Below are positions 25,455 through 39,160 of a stretch of DNA of 64,000 nucleotides, in pieces. A program made the position numbers and the translations under genes. This DNA comes from Molossus alvarezi (lineage: Eukaryota; Chordata; Mammalia; Chiroptera; Molossidae): NCBI GenBank assembly GCA_037176705.1, contig CM073885.1:149262579-149326578 (forward strand), in the 5' to 3' direction. The notes beneath the pieces were generated by a model. It had not been told where the DNA came from, ran no database searches, and worked only from the letters and a program-made list of their open reading frames with translations. Positions within the stretch are counted from its first letter, which is position 1. Every line of letters starts with the position of its first letter.

Positions 25455-27412
25455 CTCATAGGCACTTCCAGGAAAACAACACATATGCAGGGCTAAAAGG
25501 TAGTACGTTGAAAGGCTGCCAAATCAACTAGTACAGGTTGACTTTCCTGGTCCCATAGGAAAGAAGGCAGACACCTGCATTTACTTACAACACTGTTTAA
25601 CACTCCAATGTAAAGTATGCCCTGCACACCGGGCATAGTTAGTGTGTAAGTAATTGAAATGGATAGCCAGGTCCACTGCACAAGTGCATTTTCTCTAGAA
25701 CACTCCTCTTGTCCTAATTCACAGAGGTGTTCAATGTGAAAAACCCTTGGTTTTGTCAGTGTCTTCCAATTCATGGATTTACTCCTTGCATGGAGACAAC
25801 CAATGTTTCAACTACATCACTTTAGATGTGTTCAGTCTCACTGCTTCAAGAATGCACATGTGTGACACCAGTAGTTATCAGTCTTTCCATTGATTCCGTC
25901 TTGGCCATACGTTGGTTCACTGTTCTGAGTAAGAATCATGTGAAACCAACTGCTACAGCAGAAACCAAGCTTTTTCCAAGGATCGCCTTCAAAAATGGGC
26001 TTCAATCCGATCCAATCTCTGAAACCATGAACAACGCAGAACACAAAAAGGGATAACTTTTGATTCTACACATAAGTGTGCTCTGTCCTAGTTGTTCTTT
26101 CCATGATATGACTGGATCTCCCTATAAAACGAGGAGAATGAATGTTAAAGTGTTCATGTTACTCAAGATCTGTGCATTAACTGAACCCAAATGGAAATAT
26201 TCCTTCATTCCAACAGTTGTTTGACTAGAACATGTGTGTTCACACTTTCCCTGCAAAGGTACTTAACTTCCCAGGGAAAAACATGCCACTGAGTGAATGT
26301 GGCCCCTGGCTCTCACAGAGTTTTGCCAAGAATTCAGTATATCCAAGACTGCACCAGCAAGTCTTGTGTCTCTTTGTCTGGAACAAAAGAAACTTACACT
26401 GAGAAGTTTAAGTGTGATTACACCGTTACAAATGGACATTTCTTAAACACTTAACCAAAACAACATATGCTTTGAGGATCCTCATGCTCTAGGCTTCATG
26501 GAAGCGACTTTTGTGCCACTGAAGTGAAGAGTTCTAACACAATTCATTTGGAATAGGTTTGGTTTGTATACACTCCCCTACAAACAAAGTAGAGTGAAAA
26601 GTATGTCTAAGGACCTATCAAAAGACAGGTTGCCACATTTCCTTACATGAATACTTTCCACAACTCTACTAAGAACACCTAATCTGAAAAACAGTACAAC
26701 AGTGGTGGTTCCATTTCGTGTGAAGCGGGTATAGCCCTAGAATCTTTTTCTCAATATTTGGATATTATTTGAAGAAGGTTGTCTATTGGAACACAGTTCT
26801 TTGCACAGAGAGCCACTAAACAGTCAATTGGACACTGCAACCGTAGTAAGGTTTCCATTCTGCTCTTGAACTGAATGTTATTACATTATTCTGCACAGAA
26901 AGAACACCAGTCATGAACACTTTTGACTATGCCAGTGTATTCCCATAGGTGCTTCGGAGAAATAGTCTTGAAACAAGTGAATCCATGACCATTGTTCAAA
27001 GACTGACACTCCCTCTTTTAAATGGATCACTTTTTTGTTCTAATGGCTGGAATAAGGGGATTGAGTACTTGTCAGTTATCAAGAAATAGGCTGAATGTGT
27101 CACAGGGAATTAGAAAGATCGGTTCAGGAGGTTCCATTCTTGAACAAGGTACAATTCCAGCATTTCACAATGATGGAAAGCGAGTACTTTGAATTCTCTG
27201 GAGAAAACAGGTATCTACTCCTTATGTTTTTTGAGGAAATCGGTACAAACAGTGAAATGTATGATGGATCCAAGAATGACACTGATTCATTCGGTAACAA
27301 CTTTAAAGAATGTGTGTAGAACTGAATAGGCTATCGATTTCCATGACCTGAACATTGCCCTAACCAATGTGTTTGATTTCTGCAGCCCAGCCTTTGTTGG
27401 ATATCAAGATGA
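25455..27412 (+). repeat. Satellite unit 14 (type C)
   Basis: 29A 52C 565C 971G 1137A 1161C 1298C 1521A. Last unit of the ABC block. Confidence 0.95.
26714..26730 (+). promoter_or_regulatory. CENP-B box, unit 14
   Basis: Intact 17-mer. Confidence 0.82.
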
Positions 27413-29370
27413 CTCATAGGCACTTCCAGGAAAACAACACATATGCAGGGCTAAAAGGTAGTATGTTGAAAGGCTGCCAAATCAACTAGTACAGGTTGAC
27501 TTTCCTGGTCCCATAGGAAAGAAGGCAGACACCTGCATTTACTTACAACACTGTTTAACACTCCAATGTAAAGTATGCCCTGCACACCGGGCATAGTTAG
27601 TGTGTAAGTAATTGAAATGGATAGCCAGGTCCACTGCACAAGTGCATTTTCTCTAGAACACTCCTCTTGTCCTAATTCACAGAGGTGTTCAATGTGAAAA
27701 ACCCTTGGTTTTGTCAGTGTCTTCCAATTCATGGATTTACTCCTTGCATGGAGACAACCAATGTTTCAACTACATCACTTTAGATGTGTTCAGTCTCACT
27801 GCTTCAAGAATGCACATGTGTGACACCAGTAGTTATCAGTCTTTCCATTGATTCCGTCTTGGCCATACGTTGGTTCACTGTTCTGAGTAAGAATCATGTG
27901 AAACCAACTGCTACAGCAGAAACCAAGCTTTTTCCAAGGATCGCCTTCAAAAATGGGCTTCAATCCGATCCAATCTGTGAAACCATGAACAACGCAGAAC
28001 ACAAAAAGGGATAACTTTTGATTCTACACATAAGTGTGCTCTGTCCTAGTTGTTCTTTCCATGATATGACTGGATCTCCCTATAAAACGAGGAGAATGAA
28101 TGTTAAAGTGGTCATGTTACTCAAGATCTGTGCATTAACTGAACCCAAATGGAAATATTCCTTCATTCCAACAGTTGTTTGACTAGAACATGTGTGTTCA
28201 CACTTTCCCTGCAAAGGTACTTAACTTCCCAGGGAAAAACATGCCACTGAGTGAATGTGGCCCCTGGCTCTCACAGAGTTTTGCCAAGAATTCAGTATAT
28301 CCAAGACTGCACCAGCAAGTCTTGTGTCTCTTTGTCTGGAACAAAAGAAACTTACACTGAGAAGTTTAAGTGTGATTACACCGTTACAAATGGACATTTC
28401 TTAAACACTTAACCAAAACAACATATGCTTTGAGGATCCTCATGCTCTAGGCTTCATGGAAGCGACTTTTGTGCCACTGAAGTGAAGAGTTCTAACACAA
28501 TTCATTTGGAATAGGTTTGGTTTGTATACACTCCCCTACAAACAAAGTGGAGTGAAAAGTATGTCTAAGGACCTATCAAAAGACAGGTTGCCACATTTCC
28601 TTACATGAATACTTTCCACAACTCTACTAAGAACACCTAATCTGAAAAACAGTACAACAGTGGTGGTTCCATTTCGTGTGAAGCGGGTATAGCCCTAGAA
28701 TCTTTTTCTAAATATTTGGATATTATTTGAAGAAGGTTGTCTATTGGAACACAGTTCTTTGCACAGAGAGCCACTAAACAGTCAATTGGACACTGCAACC
28801 GTAGTAAGGTTTCCATTCTGCTCTTGAACTGAATGTTATTACATTATTCTGCACAGAAAGAACACCAGTCATGAACACTTTTGACTATGCCAGTGTATTC
28901 CCATAGGTGCTTCGGAGAAATAGTCTTGAAACAAGTGAATCCATGACCATTGTTCAAAGACTGACACTCCCTCTTTTAAATGGATCACTTTTTTGTTCTA
29001 ATGGCTGGAATAAGGGGATTGAGTACTTGTCAGTTATCAAGAAATAGGCTGAATGTGTCACAGGGAATTAGAAAGATCGGTTCAGGAGGTTCCATTCTTG
29101 AACAAGGTACAATTCCAGCATTTCACAATGATGGAAAGCGAGTACTTTGAATTCTCTGGAGAAAACAGGTATCTACTCCTTATGTTTTTTGAGGAAATCG
29201 GTACAAACAGTGAAATGTATGATGGATCCAAGAATGACACTGATTCATTCGGTAACAACTTTAAAGAATGTGTGTAGAACTGAATAGGCTATCGATTTCC
29301 ATGACCTGAACATTGCCCTAACCAATGTGTTTGATTTCTGCAGCCCAGCCTTTGTTGGATATCAAGATGA
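27413..29370 (+). repeat. Satellite unit 15 (type D)
   Basis: 29A 565G 699G 971G 1137G 1161C 1298A 1521A. First unit of the DEF block. The 699G variant recurs in units 18 and 22 only. Confidence 0.95.
28672..28688 (+). promoter_or_regulatory. CENP-B box, unit 15
   Basis: Intact 17-mer. Confidence 0.82.
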
Positions 29371-31328
29371 CTCATAGGCACTTCCAGGAAAACAACACAT
29401 ATGCAGGGCTAAAAGGTAGTATGTTGAAAGGCTGCCAAATCAACTAGTACAGGTTGACTTTCCTGGTCCCATAGGAAAGAAGGCAGACACCTGCATTTAC
29501 TTACAACACTGTTTAACACTCCAATGTAAAGTATGCCCTGCACACCGGGCATAGTTAGTGTGTAAGTAATTGAAATGGATAGCCAGGTCCACTGCACAAG
29601 TGCATTTTCTCTAGAACACTCCTCTTGTCCTAATTCACAGAGGTGTTCAATGTGAAAAACCCTTGGTTTTGTCAGTGTCTTCCAATTCATGGATTTACTC
29701 CTTGCATGGAGACAACCAATGTTTCAACTACATCACTTTAGATGTGTTCAGTCTCACTGCTTCAAGAATGCACATGTGTGACACCAGTAGTTATCAGTCT
29801 TTCCATTGATTCCGTCTTGGCCATACGTTGGTTCACTGTTCTGAGTAAGAATCATGTGAAACCAACTGCTACAGCAGAAACCAAGCTTTTTCCAAGGATC
29901 GCCTTCAAAAATGGGCTTCAATCCGATCCAATCTGTGAAACCATGAACAACGCAGAACACAAAAAGGGATAACTTTTGATTCTACACATAAGTGTGCTCT
30001 GTCCTAGTTGTTCTTTCCATGATATGACTGGATCTCCCTATAAAACGAGGAGAATGAATGTTAAAGTGTTCATGTTACTCAAGATCTGTGCATTAACTGA
30101 ACCCAAATGGAAATATTCCTTCATTCCAACAGTTGTTTGACTAGAACATGTGTGTTCACACTTTCCCTGCAAAGGTACTTAACTTCCCAGGGAAAAACAT
30201 GCCACTGAGTGAATGTGGCCCCTGGCTCTCACAGAGTTTTGCCAAGAATTCAGTATATCCAAGACTGCACCAGCAAGTCTTGTGTCTCTTTGTCTGGAAC
30301 AAAAGAAACTTACACTGAGAAGTTTAAGTGTGATTACACCGTTACAAATGGACATTTCTTAAACACTTAACCAAAACAACATATGCTTTGAGGATCCTCA
30401 TGCTCTAGGCTTCATGGAAGCGACTTTTGTGCCACTGAAGTGAAGAGTTCTAACACAATTCATTTGGAATAGGTTTGGTTTGTATACACTCCCCTACAAA
30501 CAAAGTGGAGTGAAAAGTATGTCTAAGGACCTATCAAAAGACAGGTTGCCACATTTCCTTACATGAATACTTTCCACAACTCTACTAAGAACACCTAATC
30601 TGAAAAACAGTACAACAGTGGTGGTTCCATTTCGTGTGAAGCGGGTATAGCCCTAGAATCTTTTTCTCAATATTTGGATATTATTTGAAGAAGGTTGTCT
30701 ATTGGAACACAGTTCTTTGCACAGAGAGCCACTAAACAGTCAATTGGACACTGCAACCGTAGTAAGGTTTCCATTCTGCTCTTGAACTGAATGTTATTAC
30801 ATTATTCTGCACAGAAAGAACACCAGTCATGAACACTTTTGACTATGCCAGTGTATTCCCATAGGTGCTTCGGAGAAATAGTCTTGAAACAAGTGAATCC
30901 ATGACCATTGTTCAAAGACTGACACTCCCTCTTTTAAATGGATCACTTTTTTGTTCTAATGGCTGGAATAAGGGGATTGAGTACTTGTCAGTTATCAAGA
31001 AATAGGCTGAATGTGTCACAGGGAATTAGAAAGATCGGTTCAGGAGGTTCCATTCTTGAACAAGGTACAATTCCAGCATTTCACAATGATGGAAAGCGAG
31101 TACTTTGAATTCTCTGGAGAAAACAGGTATCTACTCCTTATGTTTTTTGAGGAAATCGGTACAAACAGTGAAATGTATGATGGATCCAAGAATGACACTG
31201 ATTCATTCGGTAACAACTTTAAAGAATGTGTGTAGAACTGAATAGGCTATCGATTTCCATGACCTGAACATTGCCCTAACCAATGTGTTTGATTTCTGCA
31301 GCCCAGCCTTTGTTGGATATCAAGATGA
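29371..31328 (+). repeat. Satellite unit 16 (type E)
   Basis: 29A 565G 971G 1137G 1161C 1298C 1521A. Confidence 0.95.
30630..30646 (+). promoter_or_regulatory. CENP-B box, unit 16
   Basis: Intact 17-mer. Confidence 0.82.
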
Positions 31329-33286
31329 CTCATAGGCACTTCCAGGAAAACAACACATATGCAGGGCTAAAAGGTAGTATGTTGAAAGGCTGCCAAATCA
31401 ACTAGTACAGGTTGACTTTCCTGGTCCCATAGGAAAGAAGGCAGACACCTGCATTTACTTACAACACTGTTTAACACTCCAATGTAAAGTATGCCCTGCA
31501 CACCGGGCATAGTTAGTGTGTAAGTAATTGAAATGGATAGCCAGGTCCACTGCACAAGTGCATTTTCTCTAGAACACTCCTCTTGTCCTAATTCACAGAG
31601 GTGTTCAATGTGAAAAACCCTTGGTTTTGTCAGTGTCTTCCAATTCATGGATTTACTCCTTGCATGGAGACAACCAATGTTTCAACTACATCACTTTAGA
31701 TGTGTTCAGTCTCACTGCTTCAAGAATGCACATGTGTGACACCAGTAGTTATCAGTCTTTCCATTGATTCCGTCTTGGCCATACGTTGGTTCACTGTTCT
31801 GAGTAAGAATCATGTGAAACCAACTGCTACAGCAGAAACCAAGCTTTTTCCAAGGATCGCCTTCAAAAATGGGCTTCAATCCGATCCAATCTGTGAAACC
31901 ATGAACAACGCAGAACACAAAAAGGGATAACTTTTGATTCTACACATAAGTGTGCTCTGTCCTAGTTGTTCTTTCCATGATATGACTGGATCTCCCTATA
32001 AAACGAGGAGAATGAATGTTAAAGTGTTCATGTTACTCAAGATCTGTGCATTAACTGAACCCAAATGGAAATATTCCTTCATTCCAACAGTTGTTTGACT
32101 AGAACATGTGTGTTCACACTTTCCCTGCAAAGGTACTTAACTTCCCAGGGAAAAACATGCCACTGAGTGAATGTGGCCCCTGGCTCTCACAGAGTTTTGC
32201 CAAGAATTCAGTATATCCAAGACTGCACCAGCAAGTCTTGTGTCTCTTTGTCTGGAACAAAAGAAACTTACACTGAGAAGTTTAAGTGTGATTACACCGT
32301 TACAAATGGACATTTCTTAAACACTTAACCAAAACAACATATGCTTTGAGGATCCTCATGCTCTAGGCTTCATGGAAGCGACTTTTGTGCCACTGAAGTG
32401 AAGAGTTCTAACACAATTCATTTGGAATAGGTTTGGTTTGTATACACTCCCCTACAAACAAAGTGGAGTGAAAAGTATGTCTAAGGACATATCAAAAGAC
32501 AGGTTGCCACATTTCCTTACATGAATACTTTCCACAACTCTACTAAGAACACCTAATCTGAAAAACAGTACAACAGTGGTGGTTCCATTTCGTGTGAAGC
32601 GGGTATAGCCCTAGAATCTTTTTCTCAATATTTGGATATTATTTGAAGAAGGTTGTCTATTGGAACACAGTTCTTTGCACAGAGAGCCACTAAACAGTCA
32701 ATTGGACACTGCAACCGTAGTAAGGTTTCCATTCTGCTCTTGAACTGAATGTTATTACATTATTCTGCACAGAAAGAACACCAGTCATGAACACTTTTGA
32801 CTATGCCAGTGTATTCCCATAGGTGCTTCGGAGAAATAGTCTTGAAACTAGTGAATCCATGACCATTGTTCAAAGACTGACACTCCCTCTTTTAAATGGA
32901 TCACTTTTTTGTTCTAATGGCTGGAATAAGGGGATTGAGTACTTGTCAGTTATCAAGAAATAGGCTGAATGTGTCACAGGGAATTAGAAAGATCGGTTCA
33001 GGAGGTTCCATTCTTGAACAAGGTACAATTCCAGCATTTCACAATGATGGAAAGCGAGTACTTTGAATTCTCTGGAGAAAACAGGTATCTACTCCTTATG
33101 TTTTTTGAGGAAATCGGTACAAACAGTGAAATGTATGATGGATCCAAGAATGACACTGATTCATTCGGTAACAACTTTAAAGAATGTGTGTAGAACTGAA
33201 TAGGCTATCGATTTCCATGACCTGAACATTGCCCTAACCAATGTGTTTGATTTCTGCAGCCCAGCCTTTGTTGGATATCAAGATGA
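31329..33286 (+). repeat. Satellite unit 17 (type F)
   Basis: 29A 565G 971G 1137G 1161A 1298C 1521T. Confidence 0.95.
32588..32604 (+). promoter_or_regulatory. CENP-B box, unit 17
   Basis: Intact 17-mer. Confidence 0.82.
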
Positions 33287-35244
33287 CTCATAGGCACTTC
33301 CAGGAAAACAACACATATGCAGGGCTAAAAGGTAGTATGTTGAAAGGCTGCCAAATCAACTAGTACAGGTTGACTTTCCTGGTCCCATAGGAAAGAAGGC
33401 AGACACCTGCATTTACTTACAACACTGTTTAACACTCCAATGTAAAGTATGCCCTGCACACCGGGCATAGTTAGTGTGTAAGTAATTGAAATGGATAGCC
33501 AGGTCCACTGCACAAGTGCATTTTCTCTAGAACACTCCTCTTGTCCTAATTCACAGAGGTGTTCAATGTGAAAAACCCTTGGTTTTGTCAGTGTCTTCCA
33601 ATTCATGGATTTACTCCTTGCATGGAGACAACCAATGTTTCAACTACATCACTTTAGATGTGTTCAGTCTCACTGCTTCAAGAATGCACATGTGTGACAC
33701 CAGTAGTTATCAGTCTTTCCATTGATTCCGTCTTGGCCATACGTTGGTTCACTGTTCTGAGTAAGAATCATGTGAAACCAACTGCTACAGCAGAAACCAA
33801 GCTTTTTCCAAGGATCGCCTTCAAAAATGGGCTTCAATCCGATCCAATCTGTGAAACCATGAACAACGCAGAACACAAAAAGGGATAACTTTTGATTCTA
33901 CACATAAGTGTGCTCTGTCCTAGTTGTTCTTTCCATGATATGACTGGATCTCCCTATAAAACGAGGAGAATGAATGTTAAAGTGGTCATGTTACTCAAGA
34001 TCTGTGCATTAACTGAACCCAAATGGAAATATTCCTTCATTCCAACAGTTGTTTGACTAGAACATGTGTGTTCACACTTTCCCTGCAAAGGTACTTAACT
34101 TCCCAGGGAAAAACATGCCACTGAGTGAATGTGGCCCCTGGCTCTCACAGAGTTTTGCCAAGAATTCAGTATATCCAAGACTGCACCAGCAAGTCTTGTG
34201 TCTCTTTGTCTGGAACAAAAGAAACTTACACTGAGAAGTTTAAGTGTGATTACACCGTTACAAATGGACATTTCTTAAACACTTAACCAAAACAACATAT
34301 GCTTTGAGGATCCTCATGCTCTAGGCTTCATGGAAGCGACTTTTGTGCCACTGAAGTGAAGAGTTCTAACACAATTCATTTGGAATAGGTTTGGTTTGTA
34401 TACACTCCCCTACAAACAAAGTGGAGTGAAAAGTATGTCTAAGGACCTATCAAAAGACAGGTTGCCACATTTCCTTACATGAATACTTTCCACAACTCTA
34501 CTAAGAACACCTAATCTGAAAAACAGTACAACAGTGGTGGTTCCATTTCGTGTGAAGCGGGTATAGCCCTAGAATCTTTTTCTAAATATTTGGATATTAT
34601 TTGAAGAAGGTTGTCTATTGGAACACAGTTCTTTGCACAGAGAGCCACTAAACAGTCAATTGGACACTGCAACCGTAGTAAGGTTTCCATTCTGCTCTTG
34701 AACTGAATGTTATTACATTATTCTGCACAGAAAGAACACCAGTCATGAACACTTTTGACTATGCCAGTGTATTCCCATAGGTGCTTCGGAGAAATAGTCT
34801 TGAAACAAGTGAATCCATGACCATTGTTCAAAGACTGACACTCCCTCTTTTAAATGGATCACTTTTTTGTTCTAATGGCTGGAATAAGGGGATTGAGTAC
34901 TTGTCAGTTATCAAGAAATAGGCTGAATGTGTCACAGGGAATTAGAAAGATCGGTTCAGGAGGTTCCATTCTTGAACAAGGTACAATTCCAGCATTTCAC
35001 AATGATGGAAAGCGAGTACTTTGAATTCTCTGGAGAAAACAGGTATCTACTCCTTATGTTTTTTGAGGAAATCGGTACAAACAGTGAAATGTATGATGGA
35101 TCCAAGAATGACACTGATTCATTCGGTAACAACTTTAAAGAATGTGTGTAGAACTGAATAGGCTATCGATTTCCATGACCTGAACATTGCCCTAACCAAT
35201 GTGTTTGATTTCTGCAGCCCAGCCTTTGTTGGATATCAAGATGA
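33287..35244 (+). repeat. Satellite unit 18 (type D)
   Basis: 29A 565G 699G 971G 1137G 1161C 1298A 1521A. Confidence 0.95.
34546..34562 (+). promoter_or_regulatory. CENP-B box, unit 18
   Basis: Intact 17-mer. Confidence 0.82.
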
Positions 35245-37202
35245 CTCATAGGCACTTCCAGGAAAACAACACCTATGCAGGGCTAAAAGGTAGTATGTTG
35301 AAAGGCTGCCAAATCAACTAGTACAGGTTGACTTTCCTGGTCCCATAGGAAAGAAGGCAGACACCTGCATTTACTTACAACACTGTTTAACACTCCAATG
35401 TAAAGTATGCCCTGCACACCGGGCATAGTTAGTGTGTAAGTAATTGAAATGGATAGCCAGGTCCACTGCACAAGTGCATTTTCTCTAGAACACTCCTCTT
35501 GTCCTAATTCACAGAGGTGTTCAATGTGAAAAACCCTTGGTTTTGTCAGTGTCTTCCAATTCATGGATTTACTCCTTGCATGGAGACAACCAATGTTTCA
35601 ACTACATCACTTTAGATGTGTTCAGTCTCACTGCTTCAAGAATGCACATGTGTGACACCAGTAGTTATCAGTCTTTCCATTGATTCCGTCTTGGCCATAC
35701 GTTGGTTCACTGTTCTGAGTAAGAATCATGTGAAACCAACTGCTACAGCAGAAACCAAGCTTTTTCCAAGGATCGCCTTCAAAAATGGGCTTCAATCCGA
35801 TCCAATCTGTGAAACCATGAACAACGCAGAACACAAAAAGGGATAACTTTTGATTCTACACATAAGTGTGCTCTGTCCTAGTTGTTCTTTCCATGATATG
35901 ACTGGATCTCCCTATAAAACGAGGAGAATGAATGTTAAAGTGTTCATGTTACTCAAGATCTGTGCATTAACTGAACCCAAATGGAAATATTCCTTCATTC
36001 CAACAGTTGTTTGACTAGAACATGTGTGTTCACACTTTCCCTGCAAAGGTACTTAACTTCCCAGGGAAAAACATGCCACTGAGTGAATGTGGCCCCTGGC
36101 TCTCACAGAGTTTTGCCAAGAATTCAGTATATCCAAGACTGCACCAGCAAGTCTTGTGTCTCTTTGTCTGGAACAAAAGAAACTTACACTGAGAAGTTTA
36201 AGTGTGATTACACCGTTACAAATGGACATTTCTTAAACACTTAACCAAAACAACATATGCTTTGAGGATCCTCATGCTCTAGGCTTCATGGAAGCGACTT
36301 TTGTGCCACTGAAGTGAAGAGTTCTAACACAATTCATTTGGAATAGGTTTGGTTTGTATACACTCCCCTACAAACAAAGTGGAGTGAAAAGTATGTCTAA
36401 GGACCTATCAAAAGACAGGTTGCCACATTTCCTTACATGAATACTTTCCACAACTCTACTAAGAACACCTAATCTGAAAAACAGTACAACAGTGGTGGTT
36501 CCATTTCGTGTGAAGCGGGTATAGCCCTAGAATCTTTTTCTCAATATTTGGATATTATTTGAAGAAGGTTGTCTATTGGAACACAGTTCTTTGCACAGAG
36601 AGCCACTAAACAGTCAATTGGACACTGCAACCGTAGTAAGGTTTCCATTCTGCTCTTGAACTGAATGTTATTACATTATTCTGCACAGAAAGAACACCAG
36701 TCATGAACACTTTTGACTATGCCAGTGTATTCCCATAGGTGCTTCGGAGAAATAGTCTTGAAACAAGTGAATCCATGACCATTGTTCAAAGACTGACACT
36801 CCCTCTTTTAAATGGATCACTTTTTTGTTCTAATGGCTGGAATAAGGGGATTGAGTACTTGTCAGTTATCAAGAAATAGGCTGAATGTGTCACAGGGAAT
36901 TAGAAAGATCGGTTCAGGAGGTTCCATTCTTGAACAAGGTACAATTCCAGCATTTCACAATGATGGAAAGCGAGTACTTTGAATTCTCTGGAGAAAACAG
37001 GTATCTACTCCTTATGTTTTTTGAGGAAATCGGTACAAACAGTGAAATGTATGATGGATCCAAGAATGACACTGATTCATTCGGTAACAACTTTAAAGAA
37101 TGTGTGTAGAACTGAATAGGCTATCGATTTCCATGACCTGAACATTGCCCTAACCAATGTGTTTGATTTCTGCAGCCCAGCCTTTGTTGGATATCAAGAT
37201 GA
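35245..37202 (+). repeat. Satellite unit 19 (type E)
   Basis: 29C 565G 971G 1137G 1161C 1298C 1521A. Confidence 0.95.
36504..36520 (+). promoter_or_regulatory. CENP-B box, unit 19
   Basis: Intact 17-mer. Confidence 0.82.
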
Positions 37203-39160
37203 CTCATAGGCACTTCCAGGAAAACAACACATATGCAGGGCTAAAAGGTAGTATGTTGAAAGGCTGCCAAATCAACTAGTACAGGTTGACTTTCCTGGTC
37301 CCATAGGAAAGAAGGCAGACACCTGCATTTACTTACAACACTGTTTAACACTCCAATGTAAAGTATGCCCTGCACACCGGGCATAGTTAGTGTGTAAGTA
37401 ATTGAAATGGATAGCCAGGTCCACTGCACAAGTGCATTTTCTCTAGAACACTCCTCTTGTCCTAATTCACAGAGGTGTTCAATGTGAAAAACCCTTGGTT
37501 TTGTCAGTGTCTTCCAATTCATGGATTTACTCCTTGCATGGAGACAACCAATGTTTCAACTACATCACTTTAGATGTGTTCAGTCTCACTGCTTCAAGAA
37601 TGCACATGTGTGACACCAGTAGTTATCAGTCTTTCCATTGATTCCGTCTTGGCCATACGTTGGTTCACTGTTCTGAGTAAGAATCATGTGAAACCAACTG
37701 CTACAGCAGAAACCAAGCTTTTTCCAAGGATCGCCTTCAAAAATGGGCTTCAATCCGATCCAATCTCTGAAACCATGAACAACGCAGAACACAAAAAGGG
37801 ATAACTTTTGATTCTACACATAAGTGTGCTCTGTCCTAGTTGTTCTTTCCATGATATGACTGGATCTCCCTATAAAACGAGGAGAATGAATGTTAAAGTG
37901 TTCATGTTACTCAAGATCTGTGCATTAACTGAACCCAAATGGAAATATTCCTTCATTCCAACAGTTGTTTGACTAGAACATGTGTGTTCACACTTTCCCT
38001 GCAAAGGTACTTAACTTCCCAGGGAAAAACATGCCACTGAGTGAATGTGGCCCCTGGCTCTCACAGAGTTTTGCCAAGAATTCAGTATATCCAAGACTGC
38101 ACCAGCAAGTCTTGTGTCTCTTTGTCTGGAACAAAAGAAACTTACACTGAGAAGTTTAAGTGTGATTACACCGTTACAAATGGACATTTCTTAAACACTT
38201 AACCAAAACAACATATGCTTTGAGGATCCTCATGCTCTAGGCTTCATGGAAGCGACTTTTGTGCCACTGAAGTGAAGAGTTCTAACACAATTCATTTGGA
38301 ATAGGTTTGGTTTGTATACACTCCCCTACAAACAAAGTGGAGTGAAAAGTATGTCTAAGGACATATCAAAAGACAGGTTGCCACATTTCCTTACATGAAT
38401 ACTTTCCACAACTCTACTAAGAACACCTAATCTGAAAAACAGTACAACAGTGGTGGTTCCATTTCGTGTGAAGCGGGTATAGCCCTAGAATCTTTTTCTC
38501 AATATTTGGATATTATTTGAAGAAGGTTGTCTATTGGAACACAGTTCTTTGCACAGAGAGCCACTAAACAGTCAATTGGACACTGCAACCGTAGTAAGGT
38601 TTCCATTCTGCTCTTGAACTGAATGTTATTACATTATTCTGCACAGAAAGAACACCAGTCATGAACACTTTTGACTATGCCAGTGTATTCCCATAGGTGC
38701 TTCGGAGAAATAGTCTTGAAACTAGTGAATCCATGACCATTGTTCAAAGACTGACACTCCCTCTTTTAAATGGATCACTTTTTTGTTCTAATGGCTGGAA
38801 TAAGGGGATTGAGTACTTGTCAGTTATCAAGAAATAGGCTGAATGTGTCACAGGGAATTAGAAAGATCGGTTCAGGAGGTTCCATTCTTGAACAAGGTAC
38901 AATTCCAGCATTTCACAATGATGGAAAGCGAGTACTTTGAATTCTCTGGAGAAAACAGGTATCTACTCCTTATGTTTTTTGAGGAAATCGGTACAAACAG
39001 TGAAATGTATGATGGATCCAAGAATGACACTGATTCATTCGGTAACAACTTTAAAGAATGTGTGTAGAACTGAATAGGCTATCGATTTCCATGACCTGAA
39101 CATTGCCCTAACCAATGTGTTTGATTTCTGCAGCCCAGCCTTTGTTGGATATCAAGATGA
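37203..39160 (+). repeat. Satellite unit 20 (type F)
   Basis: 29A 565C 971G 1137G 1161A 1298C 1521T. It begins an unbroken run of 565C that continues through unit 25. Confidence 0.95.
38462..38478 (+). promoter_or_regulatory. CENP-B box, unit 20
   Basis: Intact 17-mer. Confidence 0.82.

Larger units (their letters stand above)
21539..27412 (+). repeat. Trimer ABC, copy 4
   Basis: Units 12, 13 and 14 match A, B and C at all diagnostic sites. Copies 3 and 4 appear nearly identical over 5,874 bp, which implies recent duplication of the trimer as a block. Confidence 0.88.
27413..33286 (+). repeat. Trimer DEF, copy 1
   Basis: Units 15, 16 and 17. D has 699G 1161C 1298A 1521A, E has 699T 1161C 1298C 1521A, F has 1161A 1298C 1521T. 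All three carry 971G with 1137G, a pairing not seen in the ABC block, so this is a separate trimer family. Confidence 0.82.
33287..39160 (+). repeat. Trimer DEF, copy 2
   Basis: Units 18, 19 and 20 repeat D, E, F. They differ from copy 1 only at offset 29 in E (C in unit 19) and offset 565 in F (C in unit 20) among the sites tracked. Confidence 0.82.
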
